Source of the DNA: Planctomycetota bacterium
GTDB lineage: Bacteria > Planctomycetota > UBA1135 > GCA-002686595
Assembly (NCBI GenBank): GCA_016712565.1
Contig: JADJQU010000009.1
Coordinates: 186,001 to 250,000 of the forward strand
Reading direction: 5' to 3'
Length of the DNA: 64,000 bases
Position numbers and translations under genes: made by a program. Positions 17,280 to 26,794 of the stretch are shown here, piece after piece (positions within the stretch are counted from its first letter, which is position 1; each line of letters starts with the position of its first letter). The notes below the pieces were generated by a model. It was not told the DNA's origin and ran no database searches. It saw only the letters and a list, made by a program, of their open reading frames with translations.

Positions 17280-18274
17280 TCACTGGATCACGTACTCCAC
17301 CGCATTCGACAGCGTCGTGTTGCAAGGCGGGGCGAAGCCGGAATCGCGGCCCCACCACTGACAGTGGACGGTCGTGCCGGGAACCAGCAGCGCGGGAGAC
17401 GGGTTCCCGCCGAGGGCGCCGGCCGCGAATCCATTCATGTCGATGCTGTAGCTGCCCTCGCAGAACTGGCCCGTGCCACTCGAGAGAGTGGGCACCGCGC
17501 GCCGAATGCCCGTCGGTCCGATGCACAGGAGGCCGCACTGGAAGGGAACGGCCACGCGCGAGCCGCCGACGGTGTAGAGCAGCGTGCCCGGGATGCCGCC
17601 GGGGCGAACGCGCACGGCGCGGATCGTCCAACTGACGGCCGAGTTCGGCCAGCCCTCGACTTCCAGGCCCGGGATGCAATTCAGCGAGTTGGCCTTGGCG
17701 GTGCAGTAGGTCTCGACCGCCGCGAGGTTGTCGACCTCGAGCCCGTCCATGTGGATGAGCTGGCCGTTCGGGTGGTTGCTGAAGATCTCGATCAAGTTGA
17801 TCGGCTCGCTGCCGGTGACCTGAAAGCCCTGCCAGTGGTAGGTGCAGTCCGCCGGGATCGTGAGCGGCAGCGTCGCCATCAGTCCGCCACTGACGTCCCA
17901 AAACCGTGCGAAGCCGTCCGAGATCCCGCAGTTGAGCGCGAAGTACCCGCCGAAACGCAGGGCAGGTGTCGCGAACCAGATCACCGTGTAGCCGGGATTG
18001 GTTGCGAACGCCCGGACGTTTCCCTGGGGCTGAAGGGTGCAACTGCCATTCGCGGCTCCGGCGACGATCACACTGCCGCCGTTCGAGGCGCAGAGCATCG
18101 CCGTGCCCTGGAGGATCCGCATCGGATGGCAGGTGAACTGGCCGACCGTGATCGACTCGAAGTCCTCCTGGTTGGCCCCGGTGAAGGGCCGATCGGCGCG
18201 ACTTGCGCCGTGGAAACAGCCAGGAGAGAGCACAGCGCGGCGAGGCGCACGGCGAGGGCGGAGAGGATCTTCAC
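17280..18274 (-). CDS. Secreted protein with YCTAK-type C-terminal domain, frameshifted near 18200
   Basis: A signal peptide (MKILSALAVRLAALCSLLAV, cut before AQVAP) is read from 18274. The mature part is in another frame from about 18200 (ADRPFTGANQEDFESITVGQ), so a one-step frameshift separates them. The mature N-terminal domain (about 180 residues, with NGSCTLQPQG and FGGYFALNCGISDGFARF) looks like a beta-sandwich. The end has the recurrent domain: TYCTAKANSLNCIPG, VAVPFQCGLLC, CEGSYSIDMNGFAAGALGG, CQWWGRDSGF and LSNAVEYVIQ. This copy is more divergent, with PGTLLYTVGG replacing NNKPGL. Function unknown. Confidence 0.8.
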
Positions 18275-18932
18275 GGTTCGATTCTAGGCGAACGGAGGTG
18301 AGGTGTGGTCGGGTTCCGACCGAGGGTCCCGCTTGACCCAGGGGTGCCCGTGCCCAAGGCGATCTTCGGCCTCGAAGGCTCCCCCGCCGCGAGACCGAGC
18401 CCCGTGGCACCCCTCCAGGGCGCCCTGCAACCTGCTGCCCTGGGGTGCCTTCCGCGAGGCGCGCTGGACGTGGTGCGCGCCGGGTCGGGCCCGGCCACGA
18501 ACTCCGCGGGGGCCTTGGACGCCGTGCGGAATGGACCCGACGAGCCGGTTCGTTGCCAGGTCGAAACGAGCGGATTTCAGTCCACAAGCTCGAGCTTCAC
18601 GGCGCGCGTCAGGTCCCCAGGCCCCTGGTCAGGACGGGCGAGATCGAACACGACGACCGCCGCTGGGCAACCGGGACGGCGGGATCGGGGGGCTTGGAAC
18701 TCCCCTCCTTCGGCGAAGGTGCGATTTTCCGCGCGCCCACCGCGCCGTTGTCGGTCCTTGCGTGGCTACCCTCCGACGGCGTGGGCAGGATCCCGAAGCG
18801 GTGCGTGCTCGGTGCGGTCGAGGGCGAAGCACCGTCGACGTCCTGTCGACGGCGAAACCGGTCATGACGGCGACCTTTCGGGGCGAGCCGCTTGTTGGCG
18901 GACAGGTGTCCGACGATCCGATGCAAGGAATG
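18275..18932. other. Gap of about 660 bases without recognised gene
   Basis: The region lies upstream of the 17280-18274 gene and downstream of the 18996-20030 gene, both on the minus strand. Frames are open on both strands because of GC content, but none shows a start with a ribosome site, a signal peptide or a domain I know. The minus-strand promoter of the 17280 gene should lie near its 18275 end. Confidence 0.45.
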
Positions 18933-18960
18933 CCAGGAGGCGACTCTCGCCGCCTCCTGG
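18933..18960 (-). terminator. Hairpin terminator of the 18996-20030 gene
   Basis: CCAGGAGGCG at 18933-18942 pairs perfectly with CGCCTCCTGG at 18951-18960 across an 8-base loop. It lies 35 bases past the minus-strand stop and is followed on that strand by a moderately T-rich stretch. Confidence 0.5.
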
Positions 18961-18995
18961 ACACCGCCCGGCTCTCCAGCCGAAGCTCCTACGCG

Positions 18996-20030
18996 CTACG
19001 CCCCGATCGTGTACTCGAGGCCGTCCGACAAGGTCGCGTTGTTCGGCGCGGCGAAGCCGTTGTCACGGCCCCAGAATTGCGCGTTGACCACGGTGCCCGG
19101 AACGGCCAGGAAGGCCGCCGGGGTGCCGCCGAGGCCGCCCGCCCCGAAGGCGTTCATGTCGATCGTGCCGCCCGAGAAGAGCGGGCTCGAGCGACGGATC
19201 GGGGCATTAATGCAGCGGATGCCCCCCAAGAACGTAACCGCCGCCTGACCGCCGTTGGTGTAGATCAGAAGGCCCGGCTTGTTGTTGATCACGTTCGAGC
19301 CGGTCACCGTGAAGGCCGACCCGGAGGTCGCGCTCGGCGCACCGGAGGCTGAGATCGAGGGCGTGCAGCCCAGAGAGTTGGTCTTCGCCGTGCAGTAGAC
19401 GACGGGCGTCGGAAATCCGGGCGCCACCTGCAAGCCGTTGATCTGACCGTAGTCGATCGAAGTCGAGCCGTCGGCGCTGAAGGTGAGGTAGCCGCCGTCA
19501 GGGACCGTCGTGGTGTCCGTGACGTGCGTCTGCCCGAGCACGAGTCCCGACCAGGCATTCGACAGCCCGCACATCATCGAGCCGTTGGCTCCTCCGTCCA
19601 CCAGGATCGTCGTGCTGTCCTCGGGCACATCGGCCGCCCAGGAGTAGATGGTCAGCACGTACGTGCCGGCGGGCATCGGCCCGATGCTCCAGGTCGTCAC
19701 GCCTCCCGAGGAGAGGTCCTGGAAGTCGTCCATAAGCAGGTGTTCGTCGCCGTTCGTGTCCGGATGGTCGGCGAAGAAGTTGGCGTTGCACCCGCTGATG
19801 GTCAATCCGACCCCCGTAAGGGGCGCCGGCAATGTCCATGAGCGGCATCGTCGACGCGAATCCGGCGTCGATGGTGTTCCAGAAGCCGGCCTGCATGCTC
19901 GCGCCGCCGAATGAGGCGCCCGGAGCTCCATTGCCGATTCCGACGTCGATGTTGAATTGCGGGACTTGGGCGATTGCCGTGCCGGCGAGCAGAGCGCGGC
20001 GACGAGGTTGGATGCGGTTCTTGTGATCAC
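18996..20030 (-). CDS. Secreted protein with YCTAK-type C-terminal domain, frameshifted near 20000 and 19815
   Basis: Read from a GTG at 20030, the N-terminus gives VITRTASNLVAAL. A one-base shift joins it to LLAGTAIAQVPQFNIDVG, completing a signal peptide cut after AIA. The next frame runs to PLMDIAGAP near 19815, and a second shift leads into LTGVGLTISGCNANFFADHP. The mature part has a beta-sandwich-like domain (WSIGPMPAGTYVLTIYSWAA). It ends in a typical copy of the recurrent domain (YCTAKTNSLGCTPSI, NNKPGLLIYTNGGQAAV, IDMNAFGAGGLGGTP, FWGRDNGF, LSDGLEYTIGA). Both shifts leave family sequence intact, so the gene was recently functional or the shifts are read errors. Confidence 0.8.
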   Translation of the reverse strand: MITRTASNLVAALCSPARQSPKSRNSTSTSESAMELRAPHSAARACRPASGTPSTPDSRRRCRSWTLPAPLTGVGLTISGCNANFFADHPDTNGDEHLLMDDFQDLSSGGVTTWSIGPMPAGTYVLTIYSWAADVPEDSTTILVDGGANGSMMCGLSNAWSGLVLGQTHVTDTTTVPDGGYLTFSADGSTSIDYGQINGLQVAPGFPTPVVYCTAKTNSLGCTPSISASGAPSATSGSAFTVTGSNVINNKPGLLIYTNGGQAAVTFLGGIRCINAPIRRSSPLFSGGTIDMNAFGAGGLGGTPAAFLAVPGTVVNAQFWGRDNGFAAPNNATLSDGLEYTIGA

Positions 20031-20115
20031 GTGCGTGTCCTCGAGAAAGTTGTGAGTTGAAGTGTGTGGGTGTCGCGGTTTCAGCGAAGCGCCTGGAGGC
20101 GCTGCGTGGGGCATT

Positions 20116-21934
20116 TCAGATCGGGGGCGTCTCCCACAGGTGCTTGCCCGCGCTGCGCGCGTTGAAGATGGCCACGATCTGAGCCGGAGTCAGCGGCACG
20201 TTGTAGATCGTCAGCTCGTCAAGCGCCCCGACCAGCGGTGTGCCACTCGCCGCCGGATTGACTCGACCGAAGTAGATGTCCGCAGCGTTGGAGATCGAGC
20301 CCGCGAGCGGGGTCGCGGGCGTCCCGACGGCCTGGCCGTCGATGTAGATCGTCAGCTGATTGCCGATCGTGCGGTCGAGCACGACGGCGAAGTGGCGCCA
20401 ACGTCCGTCGGCCACGCGGTGGGGAGCGAAGACTCCCGGAGTCAGGGCCGTCCCCGGAGCGTAGTTCTGGTACACGAGCGGAGAACCACCGAGGTTGGTC
20501 TGGAACCCGAGCCGCCCGTTGTAGATGAAGACGGAATAGCCGGCCCCGGTGCCGTTGCGATTGTCGAGCACGGTGACCGTGCCGTTGTTCTGCTCCGTGC
20601 GAATCCAGCCCTCGATGCTCATCGAACCGTTGCCGATGTCCATGCTGGGGGCGTCCGGCACCCGTCCGTAGGCCGTCCCCCCGCGCGTGTCGAAGGCGCA
20701 GCGCACCATGCCCTCGACCGTCTGGGGAATCGTCGCGTCCGGAAACGCATCGTTGACGCCGAAGTAGTCCCCCATCGTGACCGCCGCCGGAGTGACGGAG
20801 TCCTGGGTTTCCTCGAAGCGCCACCAGCCGATGTGGCCGGCCGGGATCTGGACGGAAAGGTAGCTCTGTCCGAAGACGGAGACCTTGCTCATCAGCGAGC
20901 TGAAGAGGCGCTCGTCGCATTGCTGCTGCGCCCAACCCGGAAGGCTGGGCGCGCCCAGCGAGCGGTTGAACTTCTGGTACTCAGCGTACTCCGGACGCGC
21001 GATGTCTCCAGCTCCGAACGTCAGTGCCGTGTCGAGCAGGCTGCACGCCGGCCAATCCAGGTTGAACCGCCTGATTTCGTAGGCGGTGCTGCTGCGGACC
21101 GGGATCAGGCCGTCCGCGCAAGGATTGAGTGCGCAGACGGCCATCGGGCCAGATCGAGCCGATGGGCGGAGTGGCGACGATCGTGCCGTTCGGACTCAGG
21201 ATGGTGTAGTGCTTCATGCCCTGCCTGATGCCCGTTCCGACGACGTGCACGCGGTGGTTGTGGTCGACGCTGACCGCGGCCCCGGCGTCAGCCATGAGGG
21301 CGAAGTCGGCCACTGCGGTGAGCGTTCCCGTCGTCCCTGTCGCGTTGAACACATCGAGGGCGGCGAACTTGTGCACTCGGCGAGTGACTGCGTCCGTGAC
21401 GTAGAGGTTGCCCTCGGCGTCGACGGCGACGTCCATCGTGAGGGTCAAGTCGTTGAGTCCGGAGTCCTCCAGCGACGAGAGGCTCTTCTGCACCATCGTC
21501 TCCGCGTTGACGACGAAGAGCCGGGCGGGTGTGCTCGCGCCGGTCACCTCGACGACGAAGAAGTAGCCGAAATTCTGCGAGCCGGGATTGTCATTGGCGG
21601 CAATGCCGACGTCCCAGTAGGGCGTGCAGCCCGCGGTCGTGCTGATCGGCGGCGCGAGCGGGAAGGTGGCGGTGACGCTGTTCGATTGACCCGTCGAGGC
21701 GAAGCGCAGGACCTTGTGCGGGGGTGTCCGGTCCACTACGAACACGCTCTTCGCGTTGTCGCGCGGCGCATAGACGGCCAGGTCGGAGGCGACGCCGATG
21801 TGCGGATTTCCGAATTGGTAGACCAGCGGATAGGCGGCCCCCGGCGGGTCGCCCGCGCTCGCGGGAGAGCCGCACAGGACGGTCGCGAGGAGGCAGGGAA
21901 GGATGAGTCGAGCCGGCGAAATGCCAGGTGCCAT
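20116..21934 (-). CDS. Secreted beta-propeller plus LamG-domain protein, frameshifted near 21145
   Basis: The signal peptide is MAPGISPARLILPCLLATVL, cut near SPASA, with start at 21934. The N-terminal part has NHL/propeller-like repeats (GVASDLAVYAPRDNAKSVFV, TLTMDVAVDAEGNLYVTDAV, AAVSVDHNHRVHVVGTG). A one-step frameshift near 21145 (at IGSIWP) moves into the C-terminal part. That part contains a complete LamG/concanavalin-like domain (GWWRFEE, MDIGNGSMSIEGWIRTEQN, GRWRHFAVVLDRTIGNQLTI, ALDELTIYNVPLTPAQIVAI). LamG domains bind sugars or matrix proteins; here the ligand is unknown. The total is about 605 residues. The promoter region faces the fliM-fliN remnant. Confidence 0.82.
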
Positions 21935-22099
21935 GGGAATCTCCAGGGTTGTCGTGAAGACCGTGCGGTGCACGATCGGGGCTGCGGGTGGGCTCGTCCG
22001 CCGATCCAGGAGCTCGCGGGGACCCCCGCGAACTCCGGATCGAGCCGACGTCCGCAAGGGCAATGAGGGTCGCGCCGCGCAATCGGACAGAAATCCCGA

Positions 22100-22531
22100 C
22101 TTTCCGTCCTGGGCCCGCCCCCGGGCGCCAGGACCGCGCTTCCCACGCACCGGGGGCGTGTTCCGGTGGCTCTCTCCGCGCGACGGGGGACGGCCGACGC
22201 ACTCCCGGCCGACCTCTCGGCCCTCGAGGCGGGCGATCGGGCCTCCCCCGGGACGCCAGCGGGCAGCCCTGGCAGGTCTCCGCTGAGGTTCGGCCCCGGG
22301 CCTCGCCCGACTGCTCCACTTCTCCTTGCGCGTCACGGGCGAGGTTGCCGGGCGAAGCTGACCCTGGCCGACTTCGTGCCACGGGCTCCCGGCTCCCTGA
22401 TCCAGCTCGACCGCTACGACCACGGGCCCGTGGACATCCTGGTCACCGCCAAGGTCGTCGCCCGCGGCGAGTTCGTCACCATCGACCCGAGCGACGCCGT
22501 GCCCAGGACGTCAGTGGCGAAGCCCGGCTGA
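22100..22531 (+). pseudogene. Decayed duplicate of fliM 3' end fused to fliN
   Basis: Bases from about 22100 match the end of fliM (copy LSARRGTADALPADLSALEA against LSARLGAADVPLADLLA-LEV). Bases about 22270-22531 match fliN (RAKLTLADFVPRAPGSLIQL, then GPVDILVTAKVVARGEFVTI, with the same stop position and GATCCGCCG after it). The fliM-fliN junction, about 200 bases of the original, is deleted, leaving one open frame of 121 codons from 22166. By eye about four of five bases match over the fliN part. Substitutions such as LVQL to FVPR suggest decay. The copy has three C where functional fliM has five. Confidence 0.85.
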
Positions 22532-22677
22532 TCCGCCGTGGGACGAACGCGTGTCCCCGCAGTCGATGGCCCGAAAGCCCGCGCTGTGGTTGCGCCGCCG
22601 GCGGAGCTGCTTCCCGAGCGGACGATGGGGTGCGGTGGTCCCGAGAGGCGCCGGACTGCCCCTGGCCGGACCCTACA

Positions 22678-24720
22678 ATGGGCCTGAGCATGCCCCAGCC
22701 CGCCCCCGCCCCTTCCACGGGTTCCACGACCACATCCGCTGGAGCCCCCAGCACGTCCGGCGCGCGCTCGCCTGCGCGCTCGCCGTGGATCGGAGGTCCG
22801 TGGCTCGATCTGTGCCTGATCCTGGGCGTGCCGTTGTTCCTGCTGCCTCTGATCCTGCTCGCCCCCGGCCGGCCCGACGTGCAGGAGCTGATCCTCTACC
22901 TCGGCGCCTTCGGGGCCCTGGGCCATCACTTGCCGGGCATGCTGCGCGCCTACGGCGATCGCGCGCTCTTCCAGCGCTTCCGCGCGCGCTTGATCGTCGC
23001 TCCGATTTTCCTGATGGCCGTGTGCGTGGGTTTCTCGGTCAGCGGCCTGGGCGGAATCGTGCTGGCCACGTTCCTGTGGACCACGTGGCACACGCTGATG
23101 CAGATTTTTGGCTTCGCGCGCATCTATGACGCGAAGTGGAACGCCGGGCGAGCTCCCGGGGCGGTGTTCGCGGCCGAACGCTGGACCGGCCGCCTCGACC
23201 AACTTCTGTGCATCGCCTGGATCGGAGCGCCGCTCGTCTGGTCCGACAGCCGCGTGGGCTACGCGCTCGAACTCTACTACCGCTGCGGGCTCTCCCACCT
23301 GCCCACGGCCGCGCTGGACGGCGCGAGACACCTGTGGCTCGCCGCGACACTGGTCGTGAGCGTGCTGTTCCTGGCGCAGCTCGTGTGGTCCTGGTCCCGC
23401 GGCCTTCGCCCAAGCGTCTTGAAGCTCTCCTTCTTCGCCGCCAGCTTCGGCTTCTGGTGGTTTTGCATGGTCGAGGTGGAGCACATCGTCGCCGGCGTGG
23501 CCCTGTTCGACGTGTTCCACGACGTGCAGTACCTGGCGATCGTGTGGCTGTTCCAGCGCTCGCGCGCCGAGCAGGCCGCGGCGGATGGTGGCGTCACCGG
23601 CTTCACGCGCTTCCTGTTCCTGAGGAGCGGCGCCCTGCGCGGGGTCTTCGTGGGCCTCTACGCCGCGTTGGTGGTGGGCTATGGCTCCCTGGGCTATTTC
23701 ACGGGTCTCGTGAGTTCGGAGCTCGTGCGCCAGGTGTTGCTCGGCGTGCTCGCCGCCTCGGCCCTGTTCCATTTCTATTTGGACGGTTTCATCTGGAAGG
23801 TCCGCGAGTCGGGCACTCGCGCGAGCCTGGACCTTCCCGGGGACCCGGCAGCCCCCGCGAGGCCCTGGCGTTGGACCCAGCACGCCTGGAAGTGGGCCTT
23901 CTTCGTGCTCCCCGTGGCGTGGTTCGCCCACGCCGAGCGCGCGCTCGCCCAGGACTCCGACCGCGAGCCCGCGCGCTGGCGCGCCTGGATCGCCGAGGCT
24001 GCCCCGCAAAGCGCCGAGGCCCTGACCGGCCTGGGGGTCGAGCTGGCCGCCGCGGGTGATCTCGCGCGCGCGACCGAGTTCCACCGGCGCGCCACCGAGC
24101 TCAAGCCGGGCGCGCCCGAGCCCCACAACAACTTGGGCGTCGCCCTGCGCCTCGCCGGCGACGCCGCGGCCGCCCGGGCCGAGTTCGAGACCGCGCTGCG
24201 CCTGCGCCCCACCTACGCGCGCGCCCATGGGCACCTGGCCAACCTGCTGATGCAGCAGGGCGAACCGGTCCTCGCCGAGGAGCACTTCCGCGCCGCCGCG
24301 CGGCACGACCCGCGCTATGCCGACGCGCGCGCGAACCTGGCGCTCCTGCTTTCCGCCCGCGGCGACCTGCCGGCGGCCCTGGAGCTCCTGCGCGAGGCCC
24401 TGGCGATCGATCCCGACCACCGCGCCGCGCTCAACAACCTGGCCTGGACCCTGGCGACCACCTCGCGCGCCGAGCTGCGGTCGCCGCGGGAGGCCGTGGA
24501 GCTGGCGCGGCGCCTGGACCAGTTGACGGGCCATGGACTGCCGCAGGCCCTGGACACCCTGGCCGCCGCCGAGGCAGCCTGCGGTCGATTCGAGCTCGCC
24601 ACGGACATCGCCGGGCGCGCCGCGGCCCTGGCGCGCGAGCAGGGTAAGCCCGAGCTCGCCGAGCAGATCGCGAGCCGCCTGGACGGCTATCGCGCGGGCA
24701 GGGAGGTGCGCAGGCCGTGA
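22678..24720 (+). CDS. Polytopic membrane protein with C-terminal TPR repeats
   Basis: The product is 680 residues from ATG 22678 (a second ATG at 22690 is equally possible). TACAAT, a good -10 hexamer, overlaps the first ATG, so the second start may be used. The first 410 residues form about ten membrane helices with conserved-looking histidines: GHHLPGML, WHTLMQIFGFARI, HIVAGVALFDVFHDVQYLAI and FHFYLDGFIWKVRE. Residues about 440-660 are tetratricopeptide repeats (PEPHNNLGVALRLAGDAAAA and following). The His/Asp pairs suggest a membrane metal site, but I cannot name the family. No frameshift is seen. Confidence 0.82.
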   Translation: MGLSMPQPAPAPSTGSTTTSAGAPSTSGARSPARSPWIGGPWLDLCLILGVPLFLLPLILLAPGRPDVQELILYLGAFGALGHHLPGMLRAYGDRALFQRFRARLIVAPIFLMAVCVGFSVSGLGGIVLATFLWTTWHTLMQIFGFARIYDAKWNAGRAPGAVFAAERWTGRLDQLLCIAWIGAPLVWSDSRVGYALELYYRCGLSHLPTAALDGARHLWLAATLVVSVLFLAQLVWSWSRGLRPSVLKLSFFAASFGFWWFCMVEVEHIVAGVALFDVFHDVQYLAIVWLFQRSRAEQAAADGGVTGFTRFLFLRSGALRGVFVGLYAALVVGYGSLGYFTGLVSSELVRQVLLGVLAASALFHFYLDGFIWKVRESGTRASLDLPGDPAAPARPWRWTQHAWKWAFFVLPVAWFAHAERALAQDSDREPARWRAWIAEAAPQSAEALTGLGVELAAAGDLARATEFHRRATELKPGAPEPHNNLGVALRLAGDAAAARAEFETALRLRPTYARAHGHLANLLMQQGEPVLAEEHFRAAARHDPRYADARANLALLLSARGDLPAALELLREALAIDPDHRAALNNLAWTLATTSRAELRSPREAVELARRLDQLTGHGLPQALDTLAAAEAACGRFELATDIAGRAAALAREQGKPELAEQIASRLDGYRAGREVRRP

Positions 24721-25159
24721 CCTTCGTAACTGGTTGTAGTGTCAACTTTTATGGCAGTCCTAAGGGCGGGCACCTCTCGGCCCTCTCCCCGCGCTGTGAG
24801 GGCCCCTGCCAAGCGGCTGCGGGCTCGTCTTCGGCCTGCCTGCGAATGCAAGGAACGGGCCGAATCCTTGAATAGCGACCCCTCGGATGCAGGAACCTTG
24901 ATCTCGCGCCGCGTTGCCTGGCACCGCGCCGAGCGGCCGGCGGCGGGTCCCCCCGGCGCCGGAACCCCAATCTGAACCCGGAAGGGACCGTGACCGGGGC
25001 CCGAATGGGCAGGCAAGCCCGCATCCAATCGACTTGGAGGCCCCAGGGCGATGCCTCAGGCGCGGGGGTGCGTAACAGTTCCCGTCCCCCAAGCCCTCAT
25101 GCCCCGCCGTCCTTCGACCACGGCGGCCCGCTCCGGTGAGCGGATGGGCGCGTGACATT
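24721..25159. other. Intergenic region before the first tRNA-Gly fragment
   Basis: About 440 bases without a credible gene. The left end has the AT-richer stretch GTGTCAACTTTTATGGCAG, which looks foreign against the background but matches nothing I can name. Short frames here lack starts and domains. Confidence 0.4.
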
Positions 25160-25210
25160 CGGCTTCCCAAGCTGAATGTCGCGGGTTCGAACCCCGTCGC
25201 CCGCTCCAAC
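25160..25210 (+). repeat. tRNA-Gly(CCC) 3'-half fragment, repeat copy 1
   Basis: The sequence holds an anticodon arm with loop TTCCCAA (anticodon CCC, stem TCGGC/GCTGA at 25159-25175). It also has a 5-base variable loop, a T arm with TTCGAAC in a GCGGG/CCCGT stem, the acceptor 3' strand CGCCCGC, discriminator T and encoded CCA. Upstream, only 12 bases separate a poor acceptor match from the anticodon stem, so the D arm is missing and this is not a working tRNA. It is 50/51 identical to the copy at 26505. Such 3' halves are classic integrase attachment sites. Confidence 0.8.
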
Positions 25211-25414
25211 TCTTTGTGTGGGCGTGGGTTCTGCGAGGCGGCTGGCGCTTCGGGTATCGTAAGGGCCGTGCTCATTCGCGGCGCTTGCCTTGCATCGGGA
25301 GCGGAAACTGCTGCCGACGCGAGGTGCGTCTTCAGTTGGCGACGGAAGCGCCTCCACGTCGAGCGCGGTACACCTTGTGACGACCTGAAGCGAACCCACA
25401 GCCCCAACCTCCAT

Positions 25415-26323
25415 ATGTTTCAACTCCGTCACGCCTGGCACATCGTTTTCGCCGCACTGACGATCATGTCGGCCTGCGTAACCCCTCCTGCCGAGAAGGT
25501 TCCCGCCGAAAACCCTCCTGCGCCCGCAGCGGAAAAAGGGGCCGTCGCGATTATTGGTACGGGCACGCTCGCCGGAGTCCTTGGACCGGCGTTGGGCGCG
25601 CAGGGATATCGAGTGATCTACGGCAGCCGCGACCCCGGTCGTGACGCGGTTCGCGAGCTGGTGCAGCGGTCCGGGCCTAACGCATCGGCGGTCAGTCAGC
25701 CCGAGGCCGCGTCGCAGGCGCCGGTGGTCGTGCTCGCGGTCCCCGGTGAAGTGGTCGTTGAGGTCGCGGGCACCCTGGGTGACCTGGGCGGCAAGGTCGT
25801 CATCGACGTCAGCGGCGGCGAGAAGAGGGTGGCGCCAGATGGCTACCAGGAACTCACGTCCGACCTCGCGCGGGCGGAGGTCATCCAAGCACGGCACCCG
25901 ACCATGCGCGTAGTCAGGATCAACCTGCCGAACATCGTCTACTTCATGGATCCGCTGCTCACGAAAACGCGGGCCACGGTGTTCGTCGCGGGCAACGATC
26001 CAAAGGCGCGAGAGACGGTGGCGAACATCCTGTTCGACCTTGGCGTCGATCCCTGGGACGCGGGGCCAGTGCGTTTCGCGCGTTTGTTCGACGCGTTCAA
26101 TACCCTGGCGAGCATTCCGGCGCAGCAACGGCGCGCGGAGGGATATCAGGTGGTGATGATGCCCACCGTTCCCTTCTCGTGTTTCTTCGACACGGTGCAG
26201 TTCTTCGGGTACGGGGAGCCCGCGGAGTTGAAGCAGCTTCCGAAGTTTCCGCGACGCGAGCCGGCGCCGACCTGTGAGGAGTGGATGCGCCGCCTTCCGC
26301 CGATGGCGCCACCACCTCAGTGA
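25415..26323 (+). CDS. Lipoprotein with NADP/F420-oxidoreductase-like Rossmann domain
   Basis: The 302-residue product starts at MFQLRHAWHIVFAALTIMSA with lipobox MSAC, so it should be exported and lipidated. A Pro/Ala linker leads into a Rossmann fold: VAIIGTGTLAGVLGPALGAQ, then YRVIYGSRDPGRDAV, and VVVLAVPGEVVVEVAGTLGD with VVIDVSGG. This is the pattern of F420-dependent NADP reductase-type (PF03807) proteins, which normally work in the cytoplasm. Export of such a domain is odd. The upstream in-frame extension covers the tRNA fragment and is not real. It is the only gene between the two tRNA-Gly repeats. Confidence 0.8.
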   Translation: MFQLRHAWHIVFAALTIMSACVTPPAEKVPAENPPAPAAEKGAVAIIGTGTLAGVLGPALGAQGYRVIYGSRDPGRDAVRELVQRSGPNASAVSQPEAASQAPVVVLAVPGEVVVEVAGTLGDLGGKVVIDVSGGEKRVAPDGYQELTSDLARAEVIQARHPTMRVVRINLPNIVYFMDPLLTKTRATVFVAGNDPKARETVANILFDLGVDPWDAGPVRFARLFDAFNTLASIPAQQRRAEGYQVVMMPTVPFSCFFDTVQFFGYGEPAELKQLPKFPRREPAPTCEEWMRRLPPMAPPPQ

Positions 26324-26504
26324 CGACGGGTAACGTCGCCGTCGAACGCGTGGACTACCTGCGCCTGCGACGCGTGGACGGGTCCTGGTGCCATCAGCGA
26401 ACGAATCGTGATCCGCGATCAGGAGTCGTCGGAGACGAAGGCTCGGGCCAGGTGACACCTACGCCAACAAGGCCAAAATCGGGGAACCAGCGGTGAACCG
26501 CCTC

Positions 26505-26555
26505 CGGCTTCCCAAGCTGAATGTCGCGGGTTCGAACCCCTTCGCCCGCTCCAAC
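26505..26555 (+). repeat. tRNA-Gly(CCC) 3'-half fragment, repeat copy 2
   Basis: This direct repeat of the 25160-25210 fragment differs by one base (CCCCT in place of CCCCG before TCGCCCG). The upstream flank is unrelated to that of copy 1, and again no acceptor 5' strand or D arm precedes it. The two copies bracket 1.3 kb with one gene. The boundary inside the anticodon stem fits a recombination core rather than a duplicated whole tRNA gene. Confidence 0.8.
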
Positions 26556-26794
26556 AGGCCGGGCGAGCTGCTCCTCGCTCCGGTAGAGCCCTGTCGTGAC
26601 CCGGGCTCTGCGATCGGGGACGGCACCCCGCCACGCGGCGACCCTCTGCGGCCAGTGTGCGAGAGTCTTGAACGGCCTTTCGGCTCGGCTGGGTCTCACT
26701 TGTGGGAGCGCCATGGACGAGCAAGAGCTCAGTGCCTGGATTCGATTCGGATTCGTGCCTCTAACTTGTACCCTCGCGAAAGGAGCCCCCCCCA

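Noticed and set aside
21988..24720. A 910-codon open frame starting far upstream of the TPR protein
   Set aside because: Its first 230 codons read the fliM-fliN remnant in the wrong frame. The membrane protein starts at 22678 or 22690.
24733..24765. Transposon end at GTGTCAACTTTTATGGCAG
   Set aside because: No inverted partner, target duplication or transposase was found, and the resemblance to IS ends is only an impression.
25140..25208. A complete tRNA-Gly gene
   Set aside because: Only 12 bases separate a poor acceptor match from the anticodon stem, so no D arm can form.
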